DNA of 5,469 bases from positions 1 to 5,469 of the forward strand of contig JAQYWL010000266.1 in the NCBI GenBank assembly GCA_030145035.1, written 5' to 3'. This DNA is from Desulfobacteria bacterium (lineage in GTDB: Bacteria; Desulfobacterota; Desulfobacteria; Desulfobacterales; C00003060). Shown here in pieces: positions 1-5,067 of this stretch (its first letter is position 1; each line of letters starts with the position of its first letter). The notes below the pieces were generated by a model, which worked only from the letters and a program-made list of their open reading frames with translations, searched no databases and had not been told where the DNA came from. The position numbers and the translations under genes are program-made.

Positions 1-1325
1 AAGAAGGGGAAGAAGTGGAGATAGAATCTCCGGTATTCAAGGTACTGGCCAACCAGCCGGTCTCTTTTTCGCTTTACAGTTCTAATTCCAGGACCGGCGA
101 TCAGCTCGGCCATGTGTTGACCGTGTGTGAAGATTCGTTGTTTCAACTCCCTCCACTTTCTACCGTCTTGCGGTACGGGAAAAAAGGGGTTGTCCGCAAA
201 ATACCGGTTTACCTTTGCGCACGCCTCACAGAGATTGGAACACTGGAGCTTGCCTGCCATTCCATGGAGACAGATCATCGATGGAGGCTTCAGTTCAAGA
301 TCCGACCAGATGTCAGTGAAAAGACAGGGGACAAAAAACAGCCCAAAGACAAGCCGAAAAAAGAGTCAATTTCAGAGAAATCAATAGATAGAGCGTTGAA
401 GACCTTGAGAGTTGCGTTTGCTATGGAAATGCCTCTTTCTGATGATCAGGTTACACCCACTACTCTAATGAAGGCATTGCGAGACGATGTGGGGCGGAAT
501 AAGGAAAGCTGGCCCGTTCCGGTCTTGAGGCGTTTTTTGGACACGCTTCTAAAAGAGCCTGACCATCGAAAAAAGAGCGCCAGACATGAAGAAAGGTGGG
601 TGAATCTTGCTGGGTTTTGTCTTCGCCCCGGATACGGTCATACCGGGGATGATTATCGAATGAGACAGATATGGAAGCTCTATCATGCCGGTATTATCTT
701 TTCGCGTGACCAACAATGCCGGGTGGAGTGGTGGATCCTGTGGAGGCGGGTGGCCGGCGGGTTGAATCAGAGCCAGCAGATAACGCTTTTTCGCGATCTT
801 TCTCCAGTGCTCTTGTCCGGCAAGAAAAAAGGAGCAAGGCAACACCGGGTCTCTCCACAGGAGCGGACCGAGATGTGGCGTACCATAGCGAACCTGGAAC
901 AACTTCCCGTCGATATTAAGGAAGAGATAGGCAGAGCGCTCATAAAGCACATCGGGACATCCCGCGGTGAAGGGCTCAATATGTGGGTCCTTTCGCGTAT
1001 TGGCTCGCGTATTCCTCTCTACGGGCCCTTAAACGCAGTTGTTCCGGTCAGGACCATCAGAGGCTGGATAAAACAGATCCTTGAAGCAGAATGGAGAAAG
1101 CCAAATCAAACGGCATTTTGTGTGGTTCAAATGGCCTGTTTTACTGGAGATCGGGAAAGGGACCTTGATCCAAATCTCAGGGATCGCATCATGGAAAGAC
1201 TCCAGGGATTGGAAGATGGCGAACGGTTGGCTCAAAGATTGTACGAAATGGTTCCCCTGAGTGCATCTGAGCAAGGACGCGTCTTTGGTGAAGAACTCCC
1301 GGAGGGGCTCCATTTGGCAGAATAA
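1..1325 (+). CDS. Hsp70/DnaK-family protein with DUF3731-like C-terminal region (5' partial)
   Basis: The reading frame is open from the left edge (first full codon at position 3), so the N-terminal part, including the ATPase domain, lies outside; about 440 residues are visible. A GTG at 15 is only an internal codon. Visible residues 1-100 look like the beta-sandwich substrate-binding part of Hsp70 proteins (PVFKVLANQPVSFSLY near 10, TEIGTLEL near 76, HRWRLQF near 92). A Lys/Glu-rich linker follows at about 105-127, then an alpha-helical, Trp/Arg-rich region with HEERWVNLAGFCLRPG near 195 and EWWILWRRVAGGLN near 242. That last block is what I recognise from large DnaK-like proteins carrying DUF3731 in delta-proteobacteria. 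The family is presumed to be ATP-dependent cytoplasmic chaperones, but the role of this C-terminal extension is not known to me. No frameshift is seen. The call rests on recalled motifs and the missing ATPase half prevents confirmation. Confidence 0.82.
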   Translation, partial: EGEEVEIESPVFKVLANQPVSFSLYSSNSRTGDQLGHVLTVCEDSLFQLPPLSTVLRYGKKGVVRKIPVYLCARLTEIGTLELACHSMETDHRWRLQFKIRPDVSEKTGDKKQPKDKPKKESISEKSIDRALKTLRVAFAMEMPLSDDQVTPTTLMKALRDDVGRNKESWPVPVLRRFLDTLLKEPDHRKKSARHEERWVNLAGFCLRPGYGHTGDDYRMRQIWKLYHAGIIFSRDQQCRVEWWILWRRVAGGLNQSQQITLFRDLSPVLLSGKKKGARQHRVSPQERTEMWRTIANLEQLPVDIKEEIGRALIKHIGTSRGEGLNMWVLSRIGSRIPLYGPLNAVVPVRTIRGWIKQILEAEWRKPNQTAFCVVQMACFTGDRERDLDPNLRDRIMERLQGLEDGERLAQRLYEMVPLSASEQGRVFGEELPEGLHLAE

Positions 1326-1472
1326 CGTCGATCTTGGAATAAACAGATACTGGATGAATCGAATTGTTTTCCCCTTGATCAGGAGGCATCTTTCAATGTA
1401 AAGGAATATCAGAACTTGGGGCTCGGGTCCATTACTCCAACACTCCATGTCAATGGCATAAACCGAGTGCCA

Positions 1473-1505
1473 CGTAGAGACCTACGCTTTTCCGCCGCAG
1501 GCGGA
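1473..1505 (+). terminator. Two adjacent small hairpins, possible weak terminator
   Basis: The first hairpin pairs CGTAG (1473-1477) with CTACG (1482-1486) around a 4-nt loop and is followed by CTTTT. The second pairs TCCGCC (1491-1496) with GGCGGA (1500-1505) around the loop GCA. They lie 150-180 bp after the Hsp70-like stop codon and about 40 bp before the methyltransferase start. The T-run after the first stem is only four bases and the second stem has none, so intrinsic termination is doubtful. They may instead be a dispersed palindrome or a structured leader. Confidence 0.3.
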
Positions 1506-1530
1506 TAGAATTTCCGACGTCCATCTTGCC

Positions 1531-1535
1531 AGGGA
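1531..1535 (+). promoter_or_regulatory. Ribosome binding site deciding the methyltransferase start
   Basis: AGGGA lies 11 bases before the ATG at 1547. The in-frame TTG at 1526 has no purine-rich sequence before it, and its extra residues (LPGTFTA) do not look like a family N-terminus, so the ATG is preferred. Confidence 0.5.
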
Positions 1536-1546
1536 CATTTACCGCC

Positions 1547-2302
1547 ATGGGTTATGTTTTCGACTTCAAGGCAGCCCGGGAATACGACAACTGGTATCAG
1601 AATCCTGCGAACCGGTTCGTTGCTGATCTTGAAGATCAGCTTCTGCTCGGGCTGCTTGGTCATGTACGTGGGGAGCGGGTCCTGGACATAGGGTGCGGTA
1701 CGGGTAGACATCTCCTTATGTTTTTGGAGATGGGCCTGGACATAACAGGTCTCGACGCATCGCCTTACATGCTTGACATTGCGCGAGAAAAACTCGGGCA
1801 CCGTGCTGAGCTGCATCAGGGACTGGCCGAAGATCTCCCTTTTGAGGACAACAGCTTCGATATTGCCACCTTTATTACGACCCTGGAATTTGTAGACGAT
1901 GTTCAAAAGGCCCTTCAAGAGGCATGTCGTGTGGCAAAGAACCGCATTTTTTTGGGTCTTCTAAACCGATACGCCATCAAGGGGATCGAGCGAAGGCTGA
2001 GGGGTATGTTTTCAGAAAGCATATACAATAGGGCCAGGTTTTTCAGTGTGTGGGAGGTTAAACGATATATCCGGCAGATTCTGGGCAAAACGCCTCTCAG
2101 ATGGGGAACGGTTCTCCATCTGCCCGCCAGCTTCAGGAAATACACCCAACATCTTGAGAGGTGGCCCCATATTCACAGGTGCCCCTTTGGGAGCTTCATA
2201 GGTATGGTAGTCATACTTGTGCCACGATATCGGACCCGCAATGTACCCATTGGGTATGTGGGCCAGCCCAGAAGGGCTGCCCAAGGGTTGATGAAGACAT
2301 AA
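1547..2302 (+). CDS. Class I SAM-dependent methyltransferase (Methyltransf_11/UbiE-like fold)
   Basis: The 251-residue protein starts at ATG 1547 (MGYVFDFK). The glycine-rich AdoMet loop VLDIGCGTG is at residues 45-53. The acidic residue that ends strand 2 and would bind the ribose hydroxyls is D70 in ITGLDAS. The motif AEDLPFEDNSFD at 94-105 matches the usual adenine-contact and strand-4 region. The N-terminal AAREYDNWYQNP resembles the substrate-lid helix of many small-molecule methyltransferases. The C-terminal 100 residues are basic and carry no motif I can assign, so the acceptor (small molecule, lipid, quinone or protein) is unknown. It is probably cytoplasmic, since no signal peptide or clear membrane helix is seen. 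The protein ends in a basic tail (RRAAQGLMKT). The gaps of 221 bp before and 295 bp after suggest a single-gene unit. Fold call is firm; specificity is open. Confidence 0.9.
   Translation: MGYVFDFKAAREYDNWYQNPANRFVADLEDQLLLGLLGHVRGERVLDIGCGTGRHLLMFLEMGLDITGLDASPYMLDIAREKLGHRAELHQGLAEDLPFEDNSFDIATFITTLEFVDDVQKALQEACRVAKNRIFLGLLNRYAIKGIERRLRGMFSESIYNRARFFSVWEVKRYIRQILGKTPLRWGTVLHLPASFRKYTQHLERWPHIHRCPFGSFIGMVVILVPRYRTRNVPIGYVGQPRRAAQGLMKT
2264..2279 (+). repeat. Small hairpin at the methyltransferase 3' end
   Basis: CAGCCC (2264-2269) pairs perfectly with GGGCTG (2274-2279) around the loop AGAA, inside the last codons of the methyltransferase. No T-run follows, so it is not a standard terminator. 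It may be chance, or mark the edge of the repeat-rich region. Confidence 0.35.
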
Positions 2303-2324
2303 AAGCTGCGCGATTTTATACAAC

Positions 2325-2337
2325 GCGGCTACGCCGC
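2325..2337 (+). repeat. Short GC-rich palindrome
   Basis: GCGGC (2325-2329) and GCCGC (2333-2337) form a 5-bp stem with a TAC loop, 23 bases after the methyltransferase stop. The following sequence (TCAAGAAAAGG) has no T-run on this strand, so terminator function is weakly supported. Confidence 0.4.
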
Positions 2338-2381
2338 TCAAGAAAAGGAAATTCCTGTACTATCAAGGTTGACTGCGGGAA

Positions 2382-2427
2382 ATGTTCTCAAGCCGTCAGG
2401 CGCTATGTTTTCAAGCCTACAGGCGCA
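2382..2427 (+). repeat. Two tandem copies of a 23-bp unit
   Basis: Units at 2382-2404 and 2405-2427 match at 19 of 23 positions by direct comparison. Both begin with ATGTT and share TCAAGCC and CAGGCGC. A further ATGCGG at 2428 may begin a decayed third unit. The first four bases of the second unit belong to a stray CGCTATG at 2401-2407, the same heptamer found as an array further on. Confidence 0.75.
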
Positions 2428-2456
2428 ATGCGGATTGAAAGCGCAGAGAGCAAAGG

Positions 2457-2505
2457 GCATAGGGCAGAGCATAAAAGAAAAAACGCTATGCGCTATGCGC
2501 TATGC
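2457..2505 (+). repeat. Imperfect inverted repeat with A-rich loop
   Basis: Bases 2457-2472 (GCATAGGGCAGAGCAT) can pair with 2488-2505, which lie in the CGCTATG array. The fold has about 14 Watson-Crick pairs, two mismatches and a 2-nt bulge around a 15-nt A-rich loop (2473-2487). The left arm is a decayed reverse complement of the heptamer, so the two arms look like oppositely oriented copies of the same repeat family. Confidence 0.5.
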
Positions 2506-2511
2506 GCTATG
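2484..2511 (+). repeat. Heptamer tandem repeat (CGCTATG) x4
   Basis: Four exact, head-to-tail copies of CGCTATG fill 28 bases with no spacer. The unit is 7 bp and so does not preserve reading frame, which fits a non-coding array. The array ends at CGGAGC, where a hairpin begins. Confidence 0.95.
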
Positions 2512-2512
2512 C

Positions 2513-2525
2513 GGAGCGAAGCTCC
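2513..2525 (+). repeat. Small hairpin between the two heptamer arrays
   Basis: GGAGC (2513-2517) pairs with GCTCC (2521-2525) around a GAA triloop. It sits exactly between the CGCTATG array and the TGACCAA array and has no T-run. Confidence 0.5.
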
Positions 2526-2527
2526 AG

Positions 2528-2600
2528 TGACAAATGACCAATGACCAATGACCCCGGTGAAGTAAGAAAGCGACTTCACGGGGCAGGCCAATGACCAATG
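2528..2600 (+). repeat. TGACCAA heptamer array, interrupted, ending in the amrS start codon
   Basis: TGACAAA (2528-2534), TGACCAA (2535-2541), TGACCAA (2542-2548) and a truncated TGACC (2549-2553) run head to tail. After a 36-bp interruption (2554-2589) the phase resumes with AA-TGACCAA-TG at 2590-2600. Each unit contains ATG, and the last one is the amrS start codon at 2598. Confidence 0.85.
2552..2583 (+). promoter_or_regulatory. Hairpin in the amrS leader
   Basis: CCCCG-G-TGAAGT (2552-2563) pairs with ACTTCACGGGG (2573-2583): 11 base pairs, one bulged G (2557) and a 9-nt loop AAGAAAGCG. The 3' arm ends 14 bases before the amrS ATG and contains the GGGG of GGGGCAGG (2580-2587), the only G-rich stretch that could serve as a weak ribosome binding site. 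A structural effect on amrS translation is therefore possible. The stem is directly seen; the role is inferred. Confidence 0.5.
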
Positions 2601-3611
2601 GAAGCCTATCTGTACGAACGATTAGAAGATAAGAAGGTCCGGTGCAACCTGTGCAACCACCGTTGCCTTACTAAGGTAGGCAAACGGGGCATCTGCGGCG
2701 TTCGCGAAAACCAGGATGGAATTCTAAAAACCCTTGTTTATGGAAGGCTGATCGCCCAGCATGTGGACCCTATCGAAAAGAAACCCCTCTATCATTTATT
2801 GCCCGGCTCACTTTCCTATTCCATTGCCATGGTTGGGTGCAATTTCAAGTGCCGTTTTTGCCAGAACGCCGATATTGCCCAGCTCCCGGCAGACCGCAAA
2901 GGGATGATCGTGGGGGATCTTTGCAGCCCGGAAGATGTGGTGAGCGCCGCAGAGCGGGCAAGCTGTCAGAGCATTGCGTATACCTACACCGAGCCTACCG
3001 TGTTTTTTGAATTTGCGTATGATACAGCGAAACTTGCACACGAAAGGGGTATCCTCAATCTCTTTGTGACGAACGGTTACATGACCTCCGAGGCCGTGCA
3101 TATGATCCGGCCCTACCTTGATGCAGCCAATGTGGACCTGAAAGCCTTTAACGATGATTTTTATAAAGAGCAATGCAGCGCCAAGCGAAAGCACGTGATG
3201 GAGACCCTTAAGCTGATGAAGTCTCTTGGAATCTTTGTGGAGGTTACCACACTCCTTATTCCCGGACTCAATGATGATAAAGGAGAACTTCACCAACTGG
3301 CCTCCTTTATTGCGGACTCACTTGGTCCTGAGACCCCGTGGCACATCAGCCGTTTCCATCCAACCTACAAGCTTACAGACCGACCGCCTACACCGGCCGA
3401 AAGTATTCACCAGGCCCGGCAGATCGGGCTTGAGGCAGGACTCCGTTACGTGTACAGCGGCAATCTCCCCGGAGACGAAGGGGAGAATACAATCTGTTAC
3501 GGTTGCGGCCAGCCCTTGATTGATCGGTGGGGTTATCGTATATCGAAAAATGTGATTACAGATGGTAAGTGCCCTAACTGTGGTGTCACGATTGACGGGA
3601 TAGGCCTTTAA
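2598..3611 (+). CDS. amrS: AmmeMemoRadiSam system radical SAM enzyme AmrS
   Basis: The 337-residue protein has the radical SAM signature C-x3-C-x2-C at C81, C85 and C88 (GCNFKCRFCQN), which would bind the 4Fe-4S cluster that cleaves AdoMet. An N-terminal Cys cluster (C16, C19, C23, C33 in VRCNLCNHRC and GICGVREN) and two C-terminal CxxC pairs (C300/C303, C325/C328) frame the barrel, as expected for this family. YTYTEPTVFFEF at 128-139 is another family block. The substrate is not established. Family members usually occur beside AMMECR1 and Memo homologues, neither of which is in this window. The start is fixed: a TGA at 2592-2594 closes the frame just upstream, and MEAYLYERLEDKKVRC fits the family N-terminus. 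The ribosome binding site is poor, at best GGGGCAGG at 2580-2587 beside a hairpin. The gene is preceded by repeats and followed by a 100-bp gap. Confidence 0.92.
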   Translation: MEAYLYERLEDKKVRCNLCNHRCLTKVGKRGICGVRENQDGILKTLVYGRLIAQHVDPIEKKPLYHLLPGSLSYSIAMVGCNFKCRFCQNADIAQLPADRKGMIVGDLCSPEDVVSAAERASCQSIAYTYTEPTVFFEFAYDTAKLAHERGILNLFVTNGYMTSEAVHMIRPYLDAANVDLKAFNDDFYKEQCSAKRKHVMETLKLMKSLGIFVEVTTLLIPGLNDDKGELHQLASFIADSLGPETPWHISRFHPTYKLTDRPPTPAESIHQARQIGLEAGLRYVYSGNLPGDEGENTICYGCGQPLIDRWGYRISKNVITDGKCPNCGVTIDGIGL

Positions 3612-3635
3612 CTCGATAGTATAGGAATTTCCTTA

Positions 3636-3660
3636 CCTTGAACCTTGGAACTTTGAACCT
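3636..3660 (+). repeat. Degenerate heptamer repeat (CTTGAAC-like)
   Basis: CTTGAAC (3637-3643), CTTGGAA (3644-3650) and CTTTGAA (3651-3657) follow one another with a 7-bp period, then CCT. It is a decayed array of the same period as those before amrS but with a different unit, in the gap between amrS and fabF. I see no convincing terminator in this gap. Confidence 0.6.
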
Positions 3661-3694
3661 GAGTAGTTACCAAAAATCCTTGAATGTTGCTCAT

Positions 3695-3701
3695 AGGGAG
3701 G
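3695..3701 (+). promoter_or_regulatory. Ribosome binding site of the fabF-like gene
   Basis: AGGGAGG lies 10 bases before the ATG at 3712. It is the strongest Shine-Dalgarno sequence directly serving a gene in the window and fixes this start. Confidence 0.8.
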
Positions 3702-3711
3702 CCTCAAGAAA

Positions 3712-4971
3712 ATGAGAAGGGTTGTGATAACAGGTGTCGGGGTTGTAACGCCGATCGGATGCGGAAAAGAGAGATTTTGGAATTCTCTTGAAGAAGGAGT
3801 TTCGGGTGTAGACAGAATTACGAAGTTTGACACTTCTAAGTATGATTGTAAGATAGCGGCAGAAGTTAAGGATTTTGACCCTTCAGACTATGGCATGAAT
3901 AAAAAGGAAGTTAAAAGACTTGATCCTTTTAGCCAATATGGTTTAGCCGCTGCCTATGAGGCAATTGAAGATGCTCAACTGCCCCTTAAGGACAAGAATC
4001 CAAACATCGGAGTCATTGTCGGAGCGGCAGTTGGTGGATTATCAACAATTGAGAATGAAAAGGAACAATTCTTTTTGAGGGAGAACAAAGGCAAAAACGG
4101 CGCTTCCTTTGTTAGCGCCTTTTTTATTCCTACGATCATGCCAAACGCAGCCGCTGGAAATATTAGTATGAAATACAAGCTGAACAATTCAAGCATGAGT
4201 GCCGCAAGCGCATGCGCAACCGGGCTTCATTCAATCATATATGCTGCTAAGGATATAATGTTAGGTGATTCGGATGTCATGATCGCTGGCGGTACAGAAG
4301 GTAATCCTACTCCTTTGGGTGTAGGTTCCTTCACGAACATGAAGGCTTTATGTAGCGAATATGATGGTGAGCCAAAAAAGGCGAGTAGACCTTTTGACCG
4401 TGAACGTAAAGGCTTTGTTATGGGTGAAGGTGCTGGCATGGTAGTCCTTGAAAGTCTTGAACACGCACTTAAACGAGATGCTCGTATCTATGCTGAGCTT
4501 GCCGGATACGGGCTTACCTCCGACGCATACCATATTACGGCTCCTCATCCAGATTCTTATGAAATTGCGCGGGCTATGCAGCTTGCCCTTGATAGAGCTG
4601 GGATCAGCTATAAAGATGTTGATTATATTAATGCCCACGGCACATCAACACCTGACAATGATGTGTCAGAGACAAAAGGGATTAAGAAAGTGTTTAAGGA
4701 TTATGCTTACAAGGTTAAGATCAGTTCAACCAAGTCAATGATGGGTCATGTTTTAGGAGGAGCTGGATCCGTTGAGACCGCTGTTTGTCTGCTCGCGATG
4801 GAAAGAGGTATTGTTCCTCCGACAATCAATTATGAAAATCCTGATCCTGAATGTGATTTATATTATGTGCCAAATAAAGCTGAACAATGTGAGGTGAATG
4901 TTGCGATGAATAATTCATTTGGGTTTGGGGGACATAATGCTGTACTCCTATTGAAAAAGTGTAAGGAATAG
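3712..4971 (+). CDS. fabF: Beta-ketoacyl-[acyl-carrier-protein] synthase II (KAS II)
   Basis: The 419-residue protein matches FabF in length (E. coli FabF has 413) and order of motifs. It would condense malonyl-ACP with acyl-ACP, releasing CO2, in the cytoplasm. The thiolase-fold start MRRVVITGVGVVTPIG is intact. The nucleophile is C168 in SAASACATG, and the catalytic histidines are H309 in NAHGTSTPDND and H346 in KSMMGHVLGGAG, with the conserved lysine K341. NSFGFGGHN at 401-409 carries the gating phenylalanine F405; the residue before the final Asn is His where E. coli has Thr, a common variant. The His-His pair separates it from FabH, and full KAS motifs argue against a chain-length factor lacking Cys. 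Its GC is lower than its neighbours (several 60-base lines at 32-38%, against 47-62% in lines sampled from amrS and the methyltransferase). No acpP or fabG adjoins it, so a role in housekeeping lipid synthesis or in a specialised acyl or polyketide pathway cannot be decided. Confidence 0.93.
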   Translation: MRRVVITGVGVVTPIGCGKERFWNSLEEGVSGVDRITKFDTSKYDCKIAAEVKDFDPSDYGMNKKEVKRLDPFSQYGLAAAYEAIEDAQLPLKDKNPNIGVIVGAAVGGLSTIENEKEQFFLRENKGKNGASFVSAFFIPTIMPNAAAGNISMKYKLNNSSMSAASACATGLHSIIYAAKDIMLGDSDVMIAGGTEGNPTPLGVGSFTNMKALCSEYDGEPKKASRPFDRERKGFVMGEGAGMVVLESLEHALKRDARIYAELAGYGLTSDAYHITAPHPDSYEIARAMQLALDRAGISYKDVDYINAHGTSTPDNDVSETKGIKKVFKDYAYKVKISSTKSMMGHVLGGAGSVETAVCLLAMERGIVPPTINYENPDPECDLYYVPNKAEQCEVNVAMNNSFGFGGHNAVLLLKKCKE

Positions 4972-5067
4972 GAATTTGCTTTTCATAAACCTTTCCGTTC
5001 TTTTTGAAATCAAGCTGAAGCTGTGAGAAGAGGTTATATGCTGCGGTATTTATTGAGTCATTCACCG
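4972..5067. other. Short convergent intergenic region
   Basis: This 96-bp AT-rich gap lies between the ends of fabF and the minus-strand gene. A bidirectional terminator would be expected here, but no stem with a T-run is apparent; TTCTTTTTGAAAT near 4998 is not preceded by a palindrome. Confidence 0.5.

Larger units (their letters stand above)
1326..1546. other. Intergenic gap without a convincing gene
   Basis: This 221-bp stretch separates the Hsp70-like gene from the methyltransferase. It holds a perfect AGGAGG at 1381-1386 followed by ATG-TAA, two imperfect 8-bp units (about 1428-1443, CATTACTC then CAACACTC), and two adjacent hairpins at 1473-1505. No promoter with convincing -35 and -10 boxes was found. 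The 15-codon frame at 1354-1401 (MNRIVFPLIRRHLSM) has no ribosome binding site of its own and is not called as a gene. Confidence 0.6.
2303..2597. other. Non-coding repeat mosaic between methyltransferase and amrS
   Basis: No credible gene lies in these 295 bases. They hold in order: a GCGGC-TAC-GCCGC palindrome (2325-2337), a 23-bp tandem duplication, an imperfect inverted repeat, four exact heptamers, a GGAGC-GAA-GCTCC hairpin (2513-2525), a second heptamer array and a larger hairpin just before amrS. No promoter for amrS could be picked out. Confidence 0.75.

Noticed and set aside
1354..1401. 15-codon frame MNRIVFPLIRRHLSM as a leader peptide
   Set aside because: No ribosome binding site before the ATG at 1354 and no attenuator-type codon run; kept only as context for the AGGAGG-ATG-TAA observation.
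1526..1546. TTG at 1526 as methyltransferase start
   Set aside because: No ribosome binding site precedes it, while the ATG at 1547 has AGGGA 11 bases upstream and begins the plausible N-terminus.
1409..1918. 169-codon minus-strand open frame
   Set aside because: It lies antisense over the methyltransferase gene, whose AdoMet motifs are clear, and its own translation shows no family features.
2161..2544. 127-codon plus-strand open frame running out of the methyltransferase gene
   Set aside because: It overlaps the methyltransferase 3' end in another frame and continues through the tandem repeats, giving repeat-derived residues such as MRYALCAMR; no ribosome binding site is seen.
2382..2600. 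Repeat cluster considered as a CRISPR array
   Set aside because: Units are 7 or 23 bp and directly abutting, with no unique spacers and no cas genes.
2808..3296. 162-codon minus-strand open frame inside amrS
   Set aside because: Antisense shadow of a gene with intact radical SAM motifs.
3638..3675. TTGAAC/TTTGAA read as a -35 box for fabF
   Set aside because: The hexamers are part of the degenerate heptamer repeat and no fitting -10 box lies at 16-18 bp.
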